From assembly GCF_900115205.1 (NCBI RefSeq), contig NZ_FOYQ01000002.1:992001-1056000 (forward strand): 64,000 bases of DNA. The letters are read 5' to 3'. Positions within the stretch are counted from its first letter, which is position 1. Each line of letters begins with the position of its first letter. This DNA is from Robiginitalea myxolifaciens (GTDB lineage: Bacteria; Bacteroidota; Bacteroidia; Flavobacteriales; Flavobacteriaceae). The translations under genes were made by a program, and so were the position numbers. Shown here piece after piece: positions 17,814 to 26,927 of this stretch. The notes below the pieces were generated by a model that was given only the letters and a program-made list of their open reading frames with translations, searched no databases and had not been told where the DNA came from.

Positions 17814-17830
17814 AAATTCAGGAGGCTCTT
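17804..17830. terminator. Bidirectional rho-independent terminator
   Basis: Inverted repeat AGCCCCCTGA / TCAGGAGGCT with a short AAAT-type loop and one C-A mismatch, flanked by A-rich sequence on the left (a U-run for the minus strand) and CTCTT on the right. It sits between the convergent serine hydrolase (+) and FAS1 lipoprotein (-) genes, and contains the TGA stop of the plus-strand gene at 17,811-17,813. It probably serves both transcripts. Confidence 0.75.
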
Positions 17831-17856
17831 GAATTAAAACGGGTTGCAAGGGCCGT

Positions 17857-19893
17857 TTATAATCCCAAGGCGGTAATTACTTCCTGAGGCAGGAGCACTT
17901 TATTTACGATGTGTACCACCCCATTTCGGGCTTCCACATCCTCAGTGGTTACCTGGGTGTGATCGTTGGAAAAATCCTCGAGGTTAATAACCCCGTTGCT
18001 TCGGATATTCACCCCAATGTTTTCCCCCTGAAGAGTAGTAACACTACTAACCGAGCTCAGATCTGCCTTAAAGGAAGCGCCGGATACCACATGGTAAAGG
18101 AGCACTTTTACCAGGAGGTCTTTTTCGGCCTGAGTATCAAAATCGGCAAGACTGCTGTAGTCTGGTCCTAAAATATCCAGTAACTCCGCGAAGGCTGCGT
18201 TGGTAGGTGCGAAAACGGTAAAGGGTCCACCTTCGTCCAGGGTTTCCACGAGGCCAGCATCGGCTTGCACCAGTGCATCGACCAAAAGGCTCAAGTCGTC
18301 GGTTTCCGTGGCAATATCAACAATAGTCTTCATTTGCATCATCGCGAGGAAGTCTACGGCCTCCTGGGGCAAAAGTACTTTGTCAATTACATGAACTACC
18401 CCGTTGCTGGCTTCAACATCCGCAATGTCTACATGGGCGCGCCCTCCGGAAGCATCTTCTATAGCAACGCCATTAGAATTAATACGAACCGTTACATCTC
18501 CTCCGTTTACGGTCGGGATCATTTGTCCGTCACTCAAATCTGTTGAAAAGGCAGCGGTTCCGGAAACTACATGGTAAGTAAGGATAGCTACCAACAGATC
18601 GATTTCTTCATCGGTATCAAAATCGTCCAGGCTGTTATAGTCATCGCCCAGGGCATCAAGTAGTGCCACAAAGGCTTCGTTGGTTGGGGCAAAAACGGTA
18701 AATGGCCCGTCGCCGCTCAAGGTCTCCACCAATCCGGCGTCGGCAGCAATCAGGGCATCAACGAGAATACTGAGATCGTCGGTTTCCTGAGCGATCTGTA
18801 CAATGTTTTTGGCTTGCAAGGAAGCTACAAAATCAATGGCAGCTTGAGGTAGTAACACTTTGTCAATGGTGTGGGCAACGCCATTTGAGGCGAGGATATC
18901 GGTTCCAGTGATATTGGCATTAACATCAGAAGCATCCCCGATTACAAAAGTATCTCCTGAAGCGATTATCTCCAGGGAATTATCGGCCAGTGCAGTTCCT
19001 ACTGATCCTTCGGCCAAATCGGCTTCGAGTACTTGCGCAGGAATAACATGGTACAGGAGGATATCTGTTAGCAGCGCCAGTTCGGCTTCCGTATCGAAAT
19101 CGTCCAGGCTATTGTAATCGTCTCCAAGGATATCGAGCAGGGCGAGGAAAGCGTCGTCAGTTGGAGCAAATACAGTAAAGGGACCATCACCACTTAAAGT
19201 TCCGGCCAGGTCAGCTTTGATTACGGCAGCTTCCAAAACAGAAAGCGCTTCGGTCTCCACAACGATTTCTACGAGGTTTTTAGAATCTTCCTCCATATCG
19301 TCTTCCTCTCCTGCCAACGCATCGAGGATGGCCTGAGGTACCAACACTTTGTCTATGACATGAACAATACCGTTGGAAGCAGTGACATCCGGAATAACGA
19401 CTTCGGCATCTACATCGGTTGCATCATTGATGAATACACCGCCTTCAAGGGAAACCGTAAGGATTTCACCCTGAACAGTAGTCAGCTCCTGCCCTTCACT
19501 CAGGTCAGTCGAAGCAGCCGCAGCACCAGCAATTACGTGGTATTGCAGAATTGTTGCCAAAATGGCTCGTTCTTCCGGGGTATCGAAATCCTCCAGGGTA
19601 TCAAATCCATCCAGAGAATTCAGCAGCGCGGTGAAGGCTTCGTTAGTTGGGGCAAATACGGTAAAGGGACCATCTCCACTTAAAGTAGCGATCAGGTCGG
19701 AATCTTCATTTTCGTCTGCGGTGGAAAGAGCGGCAACAAGGTTGCTAAGGGCTTCAGTGTTCTGCGCGGTAACAACAATATTGTCGTCCATCTCACGCAT
19801 TTGATCGTCATCGTCGTTAGGATCGCATGAAAATGCGAAAAGGGTAACTGCCAGGAGCAGTAAGGTCGATTTAAAATTCACAAAGTGTTTCAT
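17857..19893 (-). CDS. Four-domain FAS1 (fasciclin) lipoprotein
   Basis: 678 residues. Lipobox FAFSC puts the lipidated cysteine at residue 23, followed by an acidic linker (DPNDDDD). Four FAS1 domains follow at about residues 38-193, 205-354, 364-514 and 524-674. Each has the H1 motif GDGPFTVFAPT (GGPFTVFAPT in the fourth) and an H2 motif near its end (ASNGIVHVIDKVLVPQ and variants). FAS1 domains mediate adhesion or matrix binding. The protein is strongly acidic, which suits a marine surface protein. Domains 3 and 4 are most alike. Upstream lie GTTTAA repeats shared with the other FAS1 gene at 59,961. Confidence 0.93.
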   Translation of the reverse strand: MKHFVNFKSTLLLLAVTLFAFSCDPNDDDDQMREMDDNIVVTAQNTEALSNLVAALSTADENEDSDLIATLSGDGPFTVFAPTNEAFTALLNSLDGFDTLEDFDTPEERAILATILQYHVIAGAAAASTDLSEGQELTTVQGEILTVSLEGGVFINDATDVDAEVVIPDVTASNGIVHVIDKVLVPQAILDALAGEEDDMEEDSKNLVEIVVETEALSVLEAAVIKADLAGTLSGDGPFTVFAPTDDAFLALLDILGDDYNSLDDFDTEAELALLTDILLYHVIPAQVLEADLAEGSVGTALADNSLEIIASGDTFVIGDASDVNANITGTDILASNGVAHTIDKVLLPQAAIDFVASLQAKNIVQIAQETDDLSILVDALIAADAGLVETLSGDGPFTVFAPTNEAFVALLDALGDDYNSLDDFDTDEEIDLLVAILTYHVVSGTAAFSTDLSDGQMIPTVNGGDVTVRINSNGVAIEDASGGRAHVDIADVEASNGVVHVIDKVLLPQEAVDFLAMMQMKTIVDIATETDDLSLLVDALVQADAGLVETLDEGGPFTVFAPTNAAFAELLDILGPDYSSLADFDTQAEKDLLVKVLLYHVVSGASFKADLSSVSSVTTLQGENIGVNIRSNGVINLEDFSNDHTQVTTEDVEARNGVVHIVNKVLLPQEVITALGL

Positions 19894-19944
19894 AGGATTT
19901 TTTTAGATAGAATTAGTTACTGGGAAATTGATGGGATGTAAATT

Positions 19945-19954
19945 GCAACGTTGC
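19945..19954. promoter_or_regulatory. 10-bp perfect palindrome upstream of FAS1 gene
   Basis: GCAACGTTGC is a perfect palindrome about 52 bases upstream of the FAS1 lipoprotein start, between the GTTTAA repeats and the ATG. It could be an operator half-turn site or part of the 5' untranslated region. No counterpart was seen before the second FAS1 gene, so its significance is uncertain. Confidence 0.3.
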
Positions 19955-19958
19955 TTTT

Positions 19959-19986
19959 GTTTAATCTTTTTTATAAAAAGTTTAAC
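19959..19986 (-). promoter_or_regulatory. GTTWAAC repeat pair upstream of FAS1 lipoprotein gene
   Basis: On the plus strand GTTTAAT begins at 19,959 and GTTTAAC at 19,980, a spacing of 21 bases (two helical turns). Upstream of the other FAS1 gene the same heptamer type recurs with the same 21-base spacing (60,582 and 60,603) plus a third at 60,625. Both pairs lie about 65-95 bases upstream of the respective start codon and both are read on the minus strand. A shared operator or promoter element is the simplest reading. Confidence 0.5.
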
Positions 19987-20078
19987 AAAATGGCCAGAAA
20001 AGTCAGACAAATACCCGTAACTGTAACGCTATCGAACTAAATAGGTCTTTATGTAGGCAGAGATAAAAACCAACCAAA

Positions 20079-21581
20079 ATGAAGTATATATCCTTACTAA
20101 GCTGTCTACTTATCGTAGTCAGTTGTGCTCCGGAAGTGGCTGTGAAAGAAGAGTCGATAATTCTGGCCGGGGAGTCGGGAAGTCGCCTGGATAGCCTGCT
20201 CACTCCGTACATAGTTGGCTTACGAGAACAGACCGATAACAAGGCGGGATTGGTAGTAGGCATATCCAAGGGGAATCAGACTGTTTATGCCAGGTCATTT
20301 GGATATGCCGATGCAGAGAAGAAGATTCCTGTCAACTTCAAAACCAAATTCCACATCGCCTCACTTTCAAAACCGTTTGTTGCAGCAGCCATACTCAAAC
20401 TCGTGGATATTGGAGCCCTCAGGCTCGAAGATAAAATCAAAAGGCATATTCCTGAATTTGTGATGGCAGGTCAGGGGTATGAAAACATATCCATAAGAAA
20501 CATTCTTACCCACACTTCGGGAATTCCGGCCAACATTAAAACTGCAGATTGGACAGATCCGAGTTTCGGCCCCGGGGCGTTGGAAGAGAACCTGGATCTC
20601 TTACGCGATATACAATTAGAGTTCGAACCCGGATCGCAATACAGCTATAGTAATTCGGCCTACGACTTACTGGGATTGTTAATCGAACGAGTAAGTGGGA
20701 TGCGCTTTTCGGAATTCGTCACCAAAGAAATCCTGGTTCCAGCAGGAATGTCCGAAAGCGTTTACACGAAACCCAAAGATACCCTGCCAGAGGATTGGGC
20801 CCTTTCCTATTCCTATGGGCTCCAAACCCAGCCTTGGACCCCTTATCCCTACAACGAGCGGTTGTTCCCGAGTTCCGGCTTGGTGACCAACCTCGAAGAC
20901 ATGATGCTTTGGGCCACACTAAATCTTGCACATGGTGAAATAAATGGTATTGAGGTTTTGGGTAAAGACCATTATGAGAAGATGCTTTCCCCTCAATTTG
21001 CCACCCCCTGGGGTGATAATATCGGGCTTAGTTGGTTTTTGCAGTCCTATTTGGACAGGCCAGTGATAATGCATCAGGGACAGGACACCGGTTTTGAAGC
21101 TATTATTTATCTCTATCCAAAAGATTCCGTTTCAATCGTGGTCATGGCAAACAGGGATTATTCAAGAACTGGCAGGATAATCAATGCAGCTTCTGAAATA
21201 TTATTCGCGGACGATCTGAAAACTTATTCAGTCTCCGCTAAATATCCCTTTTCCAAAACATACCGGGAAGGGGGTATCGAAGCTGCACGTCTGAAATGGG
21301 CAGAACTCCGTGCCGATACTACAGATAACTATTACGTTGACGACGACGATATCCTAAGTACGGGAGCCATTCTGGAAAATGCAGCATACTGGAATGAGAC
21401 CAGGGAGGTACTCGAATTTTATAAGGATCTCAACGACCAATCCACCTATGCCTGGCGATTGCTCGGAAATGCCTATTTACACCTGGGAGATACGCTCCAG
21501 GCTATTGCACACTATGAGAAATGCCTTGAAATCAATCCTGAGTATGAGAAAGCCAAAGCCGCCCTTGCGCCTTTCCGATAA
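20079..21581 (+). CDS. Serine hydrolase lipoprotein (class C beta-lactamase-like) with C-terminal TPR
   Basis: 500 residues. Lipobox VVSC places the lipidated cysteine at residue 16. The catalytic SxxK pair is Ser95 and Lys98 (SLSK), the YxN motif is intact (YSYSNSAY), and the third motif is HQGQDTG. The C-terminal segment (residues about 450-495: WRLLGNAYLHLGDTLQAIAHYEKCLEINPEY) is a tetratricopeptide repeat, a common extension of this family in Bacteroidota. It probably acts on peptides or esters at the periplasmic face. It is divergent from the FAS1 gene with 185 bases between. Confidence 0.87.
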   Translation: MKYISLLSCLLIVVSCAPEVAVKEESIILAGESGSRLDSLLTPYIVGLREQTDNKAGLVVGISKGNQTVYARSFGYADAEKKIPVNFKTKFHIASLSKPFVAAAILKLVDIGALRLEDKIKRHIPEFVMAGQGYENISIRNILTHTSGIPANIKTADWTDPSFGPGALEENLDLLRDIQLEFEPGSQYSYSNSAYDLLGLLIERVSGMRFSEFVTKEILVPAGMSESVYTKPKDTLPEDWALSYSYGLQTQPWTPYPYNERLFPSSGLVTNLEDMMLWATLNLAHGEINGIEVLGKDHYEKMLSPQFATPWGDNIGLSWFLQSYLDRPVIMHQGQDTGFEAIIYLYPKDSVSIVVMANRDYSRTGRIINAASEILFADDLKTYSVSAKYPFSKTYREGGIEAARLKWAELRADTTDNYYVDDDDILSTGAILENAAYWNETREVLEFYKDLNDQSTYAWRLLGNAYLHLGDTLQAIAHYEKCLEINPEYEKAKAALAPFR

Positions 21582-21685
21582 AATCCAGGTAAAGATTTTT
21601 AGTTACAATTCATCCCAGAATTTCTACAATTCGGTACCTTAACTTGTGGATATCCCCGGCTCATGGGCATCTTTAAATAAAAAAC

Positions 21686-22183
21686 ATGCCGCACGATTTT
21701 ACAGGTTGGATTCACACCCTCGCAGCACTGGTCGCTCTGGTGAGCGGCAGCTTAATTCTTGCAAAAACCAAGGGTACCCGGTGGCACAGGAGAACGGGCA
21801 GGGTCTACGGGATAGCCATGCTTACGGTTTGCGCCACCTCTTTCATGATTTACAGACTGCATAATTCCTTTGGGATTTTGCACTTCTTTGCGCTGGTGAG
21901 CACAATTACCCTAATCCTGGGGATGCTCCCGCTTTATCGTAAGGGAGTAAAGAATGCCATAGTGCGCCACCTCGCCTGGATGTACTGGTCGGTAATTGGA
22001 CTTTACAGTGCTTTTATCGCCGAGATACTAACCCGCGTCCCACGACTTGTCGGAATCGATACCAATTTTGGAATGTTCTACGGAATAGTAGGGTTATCGG
22101 CTGGTTTAGTAGGATTTATTGGCGCCTATTATTTTAAGCGGAAGATTGGGAATTGGGAAGAAGCATATGGTTGGGTTAAGTAA
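21686..22183 (+). CDS. DUF2306-type membrane protein
   Basis: 165 residues with five hydrophobic helices. The N-terminal segment FTGWIHTLAALVALVSGSLILAKTKGTRWHRRTGRVYGIAMLTVC is typical of DUF2306, where His residues at the ends of helices 1 and 2 (WIHTLAA, WHRRTG) recall heme-binding membrane proteins. Function unknown. The track also shows a shorter open frame at 21,646 on another frame, which is a shadow. Confidence 0.7.
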   Translation: MPHDFTGWIHTLAALVALVSGSLILAKTKGTRWHRRTGRVYGIAMLTVCATSFMIYRLHNSFGILHFFALVSTITLILGMLPLYRKGVKNAIVRHLAWMYWSVIGLYSAFIAEILTRVPRLVGIDTNFGMFYGIVGLSAGLVGFIGAYYFKRKIGNWEEAYGWVK

Positions 22184-22233
22184 GCCAAAGAGATTCCCTA
22201 TCTTCAAGGTAGTTCCATCCATATTGCACTACA

Positions 22234-22764
22234 ATGAAAAGCCTGCTCACTTCACTCTTACTCATATTTCCTTTTTTATTATATGCCCAGGAGGATACCT
22301 ACATCGAAGAATACCTCGAACGCTTTGAAAATTCCAAAAAGTATACCCTATTGGTAGCGGAATTGATGCCGGAAGAGCATTACGGTTACAAGCCCACCCC
22401 ACAATCGCTCTCTTTCGCCGAACACCTGATGCATATTTCCTGGGCCATGGATTGGCACAGTCAGTCGCTCCTGGGGGAGCGCCCGGCCCGAGATTGGGAA
22501 ACCGATAATGAACTCAAGGTGCATACCAAATCCAAGGAAGAAATGATGGCCACGGTGGAACGGACCTTCGCCATAACCCATAAATTCATACTGGAATTTG
22601 ATCAAAATCGGCTTGGGGAACGCCTCGACTATTTTGGACTGGACCGCTCCAAACGCCAAATTTTAATGCTTCTTGCAGATCATATAGCACACCACCGGGC
22701 ACAGCTATTGGTCTACTTGCGTCTAAATGGAATTCAGCCGCCGCGTTATGTGCTCTATCAGTAA
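22234..22764 (+). CDS. Secreted DinB family protein
   Basis: 176 residues with a signal peptide (LLLIFPFLLYAQ). The DinB four-helix-bundle motifs are present: FAEHLMHISWAMDWHSQ near the middle and DHIAHHRAQLLVYLRLNGIQPPRY at the end, which together give the His metal ligands of DinB/YfiT-like proteins. The family covers thiol transferases and metal-dependent hydrolases of varied function. An exported member is less common. The stop abuts the ATG of the LytTR gene, so they are probably one operon. Confidence 0.85.
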   Translation: MKSLLTSLLLIFPFLLYAQEDTYIEEYLERFENSKKYTLLVAELMPEEHYGYKPTPQSLSFAEHLMHISWAMDWHSQSLLGERPARDWETDNELKVHTKSKEEMMATVERTFAITHKFILEFDQNRLGERLDYFGLDRSKRQILMLLADHIAHHRAQLLVYLRLNGIQPPRYVLYQ

Positions 22765-23595
22765 ATGATGAACGAATCCGGATTCAATTTTAAGAAGGGG
22801 CTAAAGTTCTTACCTCAGATTCTACTGGTCGGTATAGGAATTGGTAGCGCGAATTTCGTAATGCATGGGGAAAACAATTGGTTACAATGGACCATCCAGG
22901 CCATGTCGACCAGCTTGATTATTGGCTATGTGCTTGTTGTCCTCGGTGCCAATCGAAGCTGGTTAGAAAGCAATCTGAAACCTTCCTGGAAGCGCTATGC
23001 GATTGTGGCTTTGTTCTTTGTCTTAGCCGCCCTGGTTGCCACCGAAACCGAGCAAATCATCCGGTCCTCCGTTTTCAGCGGAGGGGATTACAAGCCGTTA
23101 TCGGCAGGGAAAATGTATTTATATAATAGTATTATCTCCCTGGTTCTGGGGTTTAGCTTCTTTCAGTTTGACGTCTCAAAAAAGACTTCCGGATCCGAAG
23201 CTAGTGAGCAGGATATCCCGCTGCCCGAGGGCAACGATCCAGAAGTCGCTGCAAACGATCCTATTCGCAAAATCCCCATTAAACAAGGCGAAAATATCCA
23301 TTTCATAGACCTGGATCAGGTAGTTTATTTCGAAGCGCATGACAATTATTCCTTTGTTCATACTACTGGAGGACAACGAAAATTATGCGACTACTCCCTA
23401 CGCTTCCTGGAGTCCCGGTTGAGCGAAGGATTTTCCAGGGTGCACAGGAAGTATATTGTAAATCAATATCATATCACACAGATTCGTCCGCATTTAAATG
23501 GACGTTATCAGATCGCATTCCCAAACCCGGTTGCGCCGATTACAAGTAGTAAGAGCTATACCGCCAACATTCGAAAACTCATAAAGATCGAATAG
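22765..23595 (+). CDS. Membrane-anchored LytTR transcription regulator
   Basis: 276 residues; the ATG abuts the DinB stop (a second ATG at 22,768 is equivalent). Four hydrophobic helices occupy about residues 14-130, then a charged linker leads to a LytTR DNA-binding domain (residues about 172-276): INFIDLDQVVYFEAHDNYSFVHTTGGQR, LESRLSEGFSRVHRKYIVNQYHITQIRP and the C-terminal SKSYTANIRKLI. There is no receiver domain, so signalling must come through the membrane part rather than phosphorylation. Such one-component LytTR regulators often control their own neighbours. Confidence 0.85.
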   Translation: MMNESGFNFKKGLKFLPQILLVGIGIGSANFVMHGENNWLQWTIQAMSTSLIIGYVLVVLGANRSWLESNLKPSWKRYAIVALFFVLAALVATETEQIIRSSVFSGGDYKPLSAGKMYLYNSIISLVLGFSFFQFDVSKKTSGSEASEQDIPLPEGNDPEVAANDPIRKIPIKQGENIHFIDLDQVVYFEAHDNYSFVHTTGGQRKLCDYSLRFLESRLSEGFSRVHRKYIVNQYHITQIRPHLNGRYQIAFPNPVAPITSSKSYTANIRKLIKIE

Positions 23596-23747
23596 ACCTG
23601 ACAGAGTGAACCTTGTCGTTAGCCTAATGATTCAATATCCATTCACCAAGAATTGGGTATCGCTTACTTGAATTAAGGGTCACTTACCATATTTCCCTTT
23701 CGTACCTTATTGATTTACTGCTATTTGCATGTACTTATACCGTAACT

Positions 23748-24404
23748 ATGGAAATAGCACATAAAGCCAACATTGTACTCCACGTGGTCACAGGGACAAT
23801 AGCGTTGCTCCTGGGACTTGTTGCCCTGCTCAGCCTTAAAGGCGGAAAAATTCATAACGTAAGTGGCAGATTCTTTCTTCGATTAATAAGCATTGTTATC
23901 CTAACCGGTTTAATCGGAGTATTCATTTATGGGAGAAATGTTTTTCTCCTCGTCATTACTGTATTGAGCGGGTATGTTTCTTTTTCAGGATACCGGGTAT
24001 TACAAAATAAAACCAATCGGATAAAGCGTCTGGACATCCTGGTTGCTCTTACCAGTATTTTGGTACTGACCTACTTTCTGTACTATTTCAAGTCCATTGG
24101 AATGATTTGGGCTCCTGTAATTATTTACAGCACTGTAGGGGCATTGCTGTTGGTCGTTACTTACGACATGCTCAAGTTCCTGATCCCTGCGGACAAATAT
24201 GTTCGCAACAGAATATGGCTTTACGAACACATTTATAAGATGACTAGTGCCTTTTCCGCATTGCTTTCGGCCTTTGTAGGCACGGTCCTGGAGCAATACC
24301 AACCGCATAGCCAGTACATTCCTTCTGCTTTGGGAATACTGATTATTATCGGATTTATGATTTACACCTATTTCTATGGCTTAAAGAAATTCCCCAAGCG
24401 CTAA
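23748..24404 (+). CDS. Multi-pass membrane protein, DUF2306-like
   Basis: 218 residues with six or seven membrane helices. The first helix IVLHVVTGTIALLLGLVALLSLKGGKIHNVSGRFFLRLI has the His and the GxxHxxxG-like turn of DUF2306-related proteins, and a second His pair occurs in WLYEHIYKMTSAFSALLSAFVGT. It may bind heme or quinone, but this is inferred from the pattern only. A 152-base gap precedes it without a clear promoter or terminator. Confidence 0.55.
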   Translation: MEIAHKANIVLHVVTGTIALLLGLVALLSLKGGKIHNVSGRFFLRLISIVILTGLIGVFIYGRNVFLLVITVLSGYVSFSGYRVLQNKTNRIKRLDILVALTSILVLTYFLYYFKSIGMIWAPVIIYSTVGALLLVVTYDMLKFLIPADKYVRNRIWLYEHIYKMTSAFSALLSAFVGTVLEQYQPHSQYIPSALGILIIIGFMIYTYFYGLKKFPKR

Positions 24405-24456
24405 GTTCCTATATTGCAGGTAGCCTGATAGATCAATCGGGGTTAACTCATGCTTG

Positions 24457-25089
24457 ATGAACACAAATCGGATATTTTGGATCGGAATAATTGGTGTAAG
24501 CCTATTTGTGCTGACGGCGATTGTCGGTGGGTTGTTGATTGAAGGATATAGTCCGGTAAGCCAGCTCATAAGCGAATCTTATGCCATAGACACCGCGTAT
24601 GGAGGGTATTTAAGGGCCATTGGATACATTCCAAGTGGAATATTGATCGCCCTGTTTTGCTTCAAAGCTGCGCCCTACTTCCGCGGTTTTAAGCTGACCC
24701 GGGTCAACATTATTGGTATCGGCATATTTTATGGTTTGGCCACGGTTGTCGTATCCATTTTCCCCTGCGACAGTGGATGCAATACGGATTTAATAGATCC
24801 CAGCATTTCACAGTTGATCCACAACCTGATGGGAATACTCACCTACCTCTTTGCACCGGTTTGTATCCTGCTTACAGGAGTTGGGACCAATAAATCCGAT
24901 CAATTCAGGAAGTTTTCAAGACAAGCGATAATGCTCGGTTTCCTGAGTTTTGCCTCCGTGGGTTTATTGATTGGTGCGGGCGAATCGGATTACGTAGGTT
25001 TGATTCAAAGAGTGGTCGAAGCCACCTTTGTCCTTTGGGTGTTCTCCTGTGCATTTGCCTTGCGCTCTGGAAAGCAAATTCAGGGCTGA
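24457..25089 (+). CDS. DUF998 membrane protein
   Basis: 210 residues from the ATG at 24,457 (a TTG one codon upstream is also in frame). Six hydrophobic helices. The motif GYSPVSQLISESYAIDTAYGGYLRAIGYIPSGIL and FPCDSGCNTDLIDPSISQLIHNLMGIL match DUF998, a family of six-helix membrane proteins without known function. Its 3' end overlaps the convergent CPBP gene by 10 bases. Confidence 0.85.
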   Translation: MNTNRIFWIGIIGVSLFVLTAIVGGLLIEGYSPVSQLISESYAIDTAYGGYLRAIGYIPSGILIALFCFKAAPYFRGFKLTRVNIIGIGIFYGLATVVVSIFPCDSGCNTDLIDPSISQLIHNLMGILTYLFAPVCILLTGVGTNKSDQFRKFSRQAIMLGFLSFASVGLLIGAGESDYVGLIQRVVEATFVLWVFSCAFALRSGKQIQG

Positions 25090-25766
25090 TTGTATTTCTT
25101 TATCAGGTACCAGGTTATTACCCCGGGTACAACCAGGGTTTGCCATAGGAAAAAGAGCAGTTGTTCCCATCCTCCCAGTTCAAGCCCTTCCTCCTTCAAC
25201 ACAAAGAGGGAATCCCCTAAGGGTCCTGCCGATAGTATTACAATGCTTACCAGAATCCATCCAAAATGCAAGCCTAGCGGAAGCCATAGAGATTTGGATT
25301 TGGCAAAGGCAAAGGCAAACATCCATCCAGCAGCACCAGTCAGCAAAAAGACGTAAATCATCGGAATCAAGCCACGATCAAACATCTGGTAGCTGAACCA
25401 ATGATAAATACCAAAAGCTACGGCGCTGAGAATACATGCCCATTTAATCCCAAGTCGTCTAATCAAGAGGTAAAGGATGGCACCCCGGAATATGAGCTCC
25501 TCAAATAATGCTGCCTTGAAAGTCCACCAGGTGCCAAAAAGAGCTTCACTAATTCCATAATCCGGATTTCTTATGTAGGAGGTGTCCTGAAAATAAGCCT
25601 GTCCCAAAAGATTCAAGGCACAGAAAACCGCCATAAGGATCATCGCTACCGAAAAAACTTTAATTCTGTGAAGAGTAGGTGAAATACCAAGCGAGGTGAT
25701 GTGCTCCTTTGCAAAAAGCCACAGAAGCAGCCAGGAAAGTGCAAATACGACGAGAACTCCTAACAT
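25080..25766 (-). CDS. CPBP family intramembrane metalloprotease
   Basis: 228 residues with about six to seven membrane helices. The diagnostic motifs of CPBP (CAAX protease and bacteriocin-processing) are present: EELIFRG (EExxxR), a later FGIYHWFSYQ (FxxxH) and HFGWI with the second histidine. These proteases cleave within or next to membranes, and bacterial members process or protect against peptides. It is the only minus-strand gene between 19,893 and 30,976 and overlaps the DUF998 gene by 10 bases at the 3' ends. Confidence 0.85.
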   Translation of the reverse strand: MLGVLVVFALSWLLLWLFAKEHITSLGISPTLHRIKVFSVAMILMAVFCALNLLGQAYFQDTSYIRNPDYGISEALFGTWWTFKAALFEELIFRGAILYLLIRRLGIKWACILSAVAFGIYHWFSYQMFDRGLIPMIYVFLLTGAAGWMFAFAFAKSKSLWLPLGLHFGWILVSIVILSAGPLGDSLFVLKEEGLELGGWEQLLFFLWQTLVVPGVITWYLIKKYNQP

Positions 25767-25812
25767 AGGTCCAGAGAAAAATCCTAACTTGATAAATGTA
25801 AGTCAAAATAAT

Positions 25813-26388
25813 ATGATGCCCCATCCTATGAGAATTTTGCACATCCTAATTGCACTGTTGTTTTCCAACCTGGTTTCTGCCCAGTTCATTAAAGAAAAAG
25901 CGATAAACGCGCAACTAGGCTATGGTATAAGTGTCCCCTACAACAGTCTAGACGATATCTCGGATACAGGCTTTTTTGCTCAGGGAGAATTAGTGCTTTC
26001 GGCCGCCAGCTGGGTGGAATTTCGGCCTTATGCCGGGATACTGATTACCAATTCCGATGGCCGGGATATCGATGGAACGCCTACCGCAGAGCTTGCAGAA
26101 TCCAAAGCATTTTTAATCGGCGGCAAGGCCAGGATAAGGGCTCCCATTCGCTGGGTTGCTCCCTACATCGAAGCGGGTATTGGAGCTTCCATTGGTAAAT
26201 TCGAGACACAAACTTTCTTTGATTCCATTGAAAGAAGTGGGCTGATCTATCACCTACCGGTCTCGTTTGGCCTGGAACTTGGTCGGAATAACAACTTTGA
26301 TCTGGGATTCATGTATTTCTTTCAACCAACCGTACAACAATTCGCCGGGGCATTCACCATAGGGGTTACCTTTCCTTTGAATAACTAG
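25813..26388 (+). CDS. Outer-membrane beta-barrel protein
   Basis: About 192 residues. The signal peptide is MRILHILIALLFSNLVSAQ (ATG at 25,828); ATGs at 25,813 and 25,816 add five or four residues and either could be used. A longer frame from 25,696 is rejected because it overlaps the divergent gene and has polar residues. The mature part alternates amphipathic strands (LGYGISVPY, FAQGELVLSAASWVEFRPYAGIL, FLIGGKARIRAPIRW) and ends with FTIGVTFPLNN, as expected for an 8-stranded barrel. Ligand or role is not evident. Confidence 0.7.
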   Translation: MMPHPMRILHILIALLFSNLVSAQFIKEKAINAQLGYGISVPYNSLDDISDTGFFAQGELVLSAASWVEFRPYAGILITNSDGRDIDGTPTAELAESKAFLIGGKARIRAPIRWVAPYIEAGIGASIGKFETQTFFDSIERSGLIYHLPVSFGLELGRNNNFDLGFMYFFQPTVQQFAGAFTIGVTFPLNN

Positions 26389-26450
26389 GCCCGGAAATTA
26401 AATGCAGGTAAAGCGATGCTTTTTTGCTGCAAAAATGAATTCATCTCCCA

Positions 26451-26927
26451 ATGAAAAAAACAATAATACTCATAGCGTTGACACTTGGAACAATGCAAGT
26501 TGGACTTGCTCAAAAAAAGTCCAAAAAAAAGAGCAAAGAAGAGCGTAAAACAGAGCAGTATCAGCGCTATAAGCAAGCGATGATCGATACCACTTTCTTT
26601 TTCCAAACCGAAAAAATAGTACTGCCCTATACCCCATACAACGGTACCGGCGGTTATTTCGCCATCGAACCTTCGAAAGTGCGTATCCAGGAAATCGATT
26701 GGGTGAATGCCACTGGGGACAAATCTAGAATACGAACAGTTGGGGTTCTGGAAGGCTATCAAACGCGATGGAACGATCAGACAAGGAGTCTGCAGGCAGA
26801 TTTCAGTTGTGTGATTAAAGGAGAACGCTACTTGCTCCAAATTTCCTTCAGTATAGACAGTGGAGGCCAGATCGATATTCAAAAGGGAAATGAAAAAATG
26901 CGATTCGAAGGTAAAATCAAATCCTGA
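26451..26927 (+). CDS. Secreted hypothetical protein, possibly DUF4251-like
   Basis: 158 residues with a signal peptide ending near residue 20 (VGLAQ), followed directly by a very basic tract (KKSKKKSKEERK) and a beta-rich domain with LPYTPYNGTGGYFAIEPSKVRI and LLQISFSIDSGGQIDIQKGNEKMRFEGKI. The final strands recall DUF4251, but similarity is weak by eye. The basic tract could bind anionic lipopolysaccharide or polysaccharide. It overlaps the next gene by one base (TGATG). Confidence 0.55.
   Translation: MKKTIILIALTLGTMQVGLAQKKSKKKSKEERKTEQYQRYKQAMIDTTFFFQTEKIVLPYTPYNGTGGYFAIEPSKVRIQEIDWVNATGDKSRIRTVGVLEGYQTRWNDQTRSLQADFSCVIKGERYLLQISFSIDSGGQIDIQKGNEKMRFEGKIKS

Noticed and set aside
17857-19893. 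Possible DNA repeats or mobile element from four-fold similarity
   Set aside because: The repeats are the four FAS1 domains within one intact reading frame and are not flanked by direct repeats or transposase.
16737-21581. True beta-lactamases at 16,737 and 20,079
   Set aside because: SxxK and HSGG/HQG motifs define a broad family that includes peptidases and esterases; nothing shows lactam specificity.
25696-25812. N-terminal extension of the beta-barrel gene
   Set aside because: Adds 39 polar residues before a good signal peptide and overlaps the start of the divergent CPBP gene.
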